42,527 nt of DNA from Synechococcus sp. (GTDB lineage: Bacteria > Cyanobacteriota > Cyanobacteriia > PCC-6307 > Cyanobiaceae), in NCBI GenBank assembly GCA_012270465.1, contig JAAXIH010000219.1:24341-66867 (forward strand). The letters run 5' to 3'. The first letter of the stretch is position 1. Each line of letters opens with the position of its first letter. Under the pieces are notes generated by a model. The model was given only the letters and a program-made list of their open reading frames with translations. It had not been told where the DNA came from and searched no databases. Positions 40,644-42,527 of the stretch are shown piece by piece. The position numbers and the translations under genes are program-made.

Positions 40644-42527
40644 ATGGCGGACCCACAGATCGAATCTGTTCTGCAAGAGGAGCGTGTCTTCGCTCCGCCG
40701 CAGTCCCTCTCTGCAGAAGCGGCCGTTGGCTCTTTGGAGGCCTATCAAGCCTTGGTGGCCCAAGCCGATGCCGATCCAGATGCCTTCTGGGGCCAGCAGG
40801 CCAAGGAGCACCTGCACTGGTTTCAGCCCTTTGAGCAGGTGCTCGATTGGAGCAACCCTCCTTTCGCCCGCTGGTTTGAAGGCGGCACCACCAACCTCTC
40901 TTACAACTGCCTGGATCGCCATCTCGATGGCCCCCGGGCTGACAAGACAGCCCTGATCTGGGAAGGCGAGCCCGGCGATGTGCGGCGCTTCAGCTACCGC
41001 GAGCTGCATGCTGAGGTCTGCCGCGCTGCCAATGCCCTCAAAGCGCTGGGGATTGGCAAGGGCGACCTGGTGGCCCTCTATATGCCGATGGTGCCGGAAG
41101 CGGCCATTGCGATGTTGGCCTGTGCCCGCATCGGCGCACCCCACTCGGTGGTATTTGGCGGCTTTTCCGCTGATGCCCTGCGTGATCGACTGATTGATGG
41201 GGAGGCCAAAGCGGTGATCACCGCCGATGGCGGTTTCCGCAAAGACAAACCGGTGGCTCTGAAGCCGGCGGTGGATGAAGCCTTGGCTGGTGGGGCGGTT
41301 CCCTCGGTGCAGGCGGTGTTGGTGGTGCAGCGCACCAAAGGCCCCGTGACCATGGAAGCCGGCCGTGACCACTGGTGGCACGAGCAGGTGCCTCAGCAAG
41401 CGGCGGATTGCCCTGCCGAGCCGATGGCCAGCGAAGACCGCTTGTTTGTTCTCTACACCTCCGGTTCAACGGGCAAACCCAAAGGGGTGGTTCACACCAC
41501 CGCCGGTTACACCCTTTGGGCTCACCTCACCTTCCGCTGGATCTTTGATCTCAAGGAAGACGACGTGCACTGGTGCACCGCTGATGTGGGCTGGATCACC
41601 GGCCACAGCTACATCGTTTACGGCCCGCTCTCCAATGGCGCCACAACCGTGATGTATGAGGGCGCACCACGGCCCTCCAAGCCCGGTGCCTTCTGGGAGC
41701 TGATCGAAAAACACAAAATCACGCTCTTCTACACCGCACCCACAGCCATCAGGGCGTTCATGAAGAGCGGCCGCTCGGTGCCCGATGGCTACGACATGAG
41801 CTCACTGCGCATCCTTGGCACGGTGGGAGAGCCGATCAATCCCGAGGCCTGGATTTGGTACCGCGATGTGATCGGCGGCAACCGCTGCCCCATCATCGAC
41901 ACCTGGTGGCAAACCGAAACCGGTGGCGTGATGATCAGCCCGCTGCCTGGGGCCACGCCGACCAAACCTGGATCGGCAACCCTGCCGTTGCCGGGAATTG
42001 CCGCTGATGTGGTGGATGCCTCGGGGCAATCGGTGGGAGCCGATGAGGGGGGCTTCTTGGTGGTGCGCCGGCCCTGGCCTGGAATGATGCGCACGGTGCA
42101 TGGCGATCCTGATCGCTTCCGCCGCAGCTACTGGGAGCATTTGCGTGCTCCCGATGGCAGTGCGATTTACTTCGCCGGTGATGGGGCCCGCCGTGACGGC
42201 GATGGCTACTTCTGGGTGATGGGCCGGGTGGACGATGTCATCAACGTCTCGGGACATCGCCTGGGCACGATGGAAATCGAATCGGCACTGGTGAGTCACC
42301 CCGCTGTTGCCGAAGCCGCTGTTGTCGGCCGGCCCGATGAGCTCAAAGGCGAGGGCATTGTCGCTTTCGTCAGCCTGGAGGCTGGGCGAGAGGGCAGCCC
42401 GGAGCTGATGGCCGAGTTACGCAAACACGTGGGAGCCGAGATCGGTCCGATCGCTCGCCCCGATGACATCCGCTTTAGTGATGCCCTGCCCAAGACCCGC
42501 AGCGGCAAGATCATGCGCCGGATCCTC
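40644..42527 (+). CDS. acs: Acetyl-CoA synthetase (C-terminus cut by window)
   Basis: The frame is open from ATG 40644 ([16 protein letters not shown]) to the window edge, giving 628 residues of an expected ~650. It is an AMP-forming acetate-CoA ligase of the ANL superfamily. Motifs: [11 protein letters not shown], the P-loop [83 protein letters not shown] and the C-terminal [11 protein letters not shown], whose Lys is the catalytic and acetylation-regulated residue. It converts acetate, ATP and CoA to acetyl-CoA. It starts 75 nt from the divergent HAD gene. Confidence 0.97.
   Translation, partial: MADPQIESVLQEERVFAPPQSLSAEAAVGSLEAYQALVAQADADPDAFWGQQAKEHLHWFQPFEQVLDWSNPPFARWFEGGTTNLSYNCLDRHLDGPRADKTALIWEGEPGDVRRFSYRELHAEVCRAANALKALGIGKGDLVALYMPMVPEAAIAMLACARIGAPHSVVFGGFSADALRDRLIDGEAKAVITADGGFRKDKPVALKPAVDEALAGGAVPSVQAVLVVQRTKGPVTMEAGRDHWWHEQVPQQAADCPAEPMASEDRLFVLYTSGSTGKPKGVVHTTAGYTLWAHLTFRWIFDLKEDDVHWCTADVGWITGHSYIVYGPLSNGATTVMYEGAPRPSKPGAFWELIEKHKITLFYTAPTAIRAFMKSGRSVPDGYDMSSLRILGTVGEPINPEAWIWYRDVIGGNRCPIIDTWWQTETGGVMISPLPGATPTKPGSATLPLPGIAADVVDASGQSVGADEGGFLVVRRPWPGMMRTVHGDPDRFRRSYWEHLRAPDGSAIYFAGDGARRDGDGYFWVMGRVDDVINVSGHRLGTMEIESALVSHPAVAEAAVVGRPDELKGEGIVAFVSLEAGREGSPELMAELRKHVGAEIGPIARPDDIRFSDALPKTRSGKIMRRIL

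Overview
The window reads as a chromosomal segment of a unicellular marine-type picocyanobacterium (Synechococcus/Cyanobium lineage). The indications are a complete glucosylglycerol (GG) osmolyte system, SphX/PstS-type phosphate-binding proteins with a cyanobacterial Pho box, a DnaK/DnaJ pair followed by a DUF3110 protein, a Ycf35-like (DUF1257) protein, high G+C, very short intergenic gaps, and near absence of the HIP1 octamer (four copies found by eye) that fills many freshwater cyanobacterial genomes. No rRNA, CRISPR array, insertion sequence, integrase or prophage was seen.

Layout. 1-1.1 kb: end of a CsaB-type pyruvyl transferase, a PrxQ-like peroxiredoxin and rpmB. 1.3-14.3 kb: a carbohydrate and osmolyte region. 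glpK-glpD (glycerol to glycerol-3-phosphate to DHAP) face a GH13 trehalose-synthase-like gene and ggpP. An unassigned dehydrogenase-like gene diverges from ggpP. A tightly packed operon ggpS-ggtB-ggtC-ggtD-ggtA then makes GG-phosphate and imports GG. The set plausibly works as one circuit: GlpK, and perhaps the dehydrogenase-like protein, supply glycerol-3-phosphate; GgpS and GgpP make GG; Ggt recovers leaked GG; GlpD drains excess glycerol-3-phosphate.

14.5-20.2 kb: an SDR-family protein, then a minus-strand run of 2Fe-2S ferredoxin, inositol-monophosphatase-family phosphatase, hisZ, a bacterial-type ferredoxin and htpG, followed by tRNA-Ser(GGA). 20.2-25.3 kb: a phosphate-uptake locus on the minus strand (a pstS-like/sphX-like gene, pstS, pstC, pstA, pstB) with two intrinsic terminators between cistrons and a tandem-repeat Pho box in front. 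25.4-29.6 kb: dnaK, dnaJ, a DUF3110 gene and murQ on the plus strand.

29.6-42.5 kb: housekeeping metabolism, namely mtnP, a cyclophilin, ribBA, argC, purN, a Ycf35-like gene, an M61 peptidase, an amidase_2 enzyme, a secreted protein of uncertain function, pgi, a HAD phosphatase and acs (cut by the window end). The most unusual non-coding element is the 163-nt region before pgi. It holds a nested stem ending 3 nt before the start codon, a perfect 16-bp palindrome flanked by direct repeats, and a 23-codon upstream ORF. Many convergent gene pairs abut or overlap (0-88 nt), so little room is left for terminators.

No wholly new multi-gene system could be demonstrated. The best candidates for new biology are the structured pgi leader, the unassigned dehydrogenase-like gene of the GG cluster, and the PstS-like protein with altered phosphate-binding loops.
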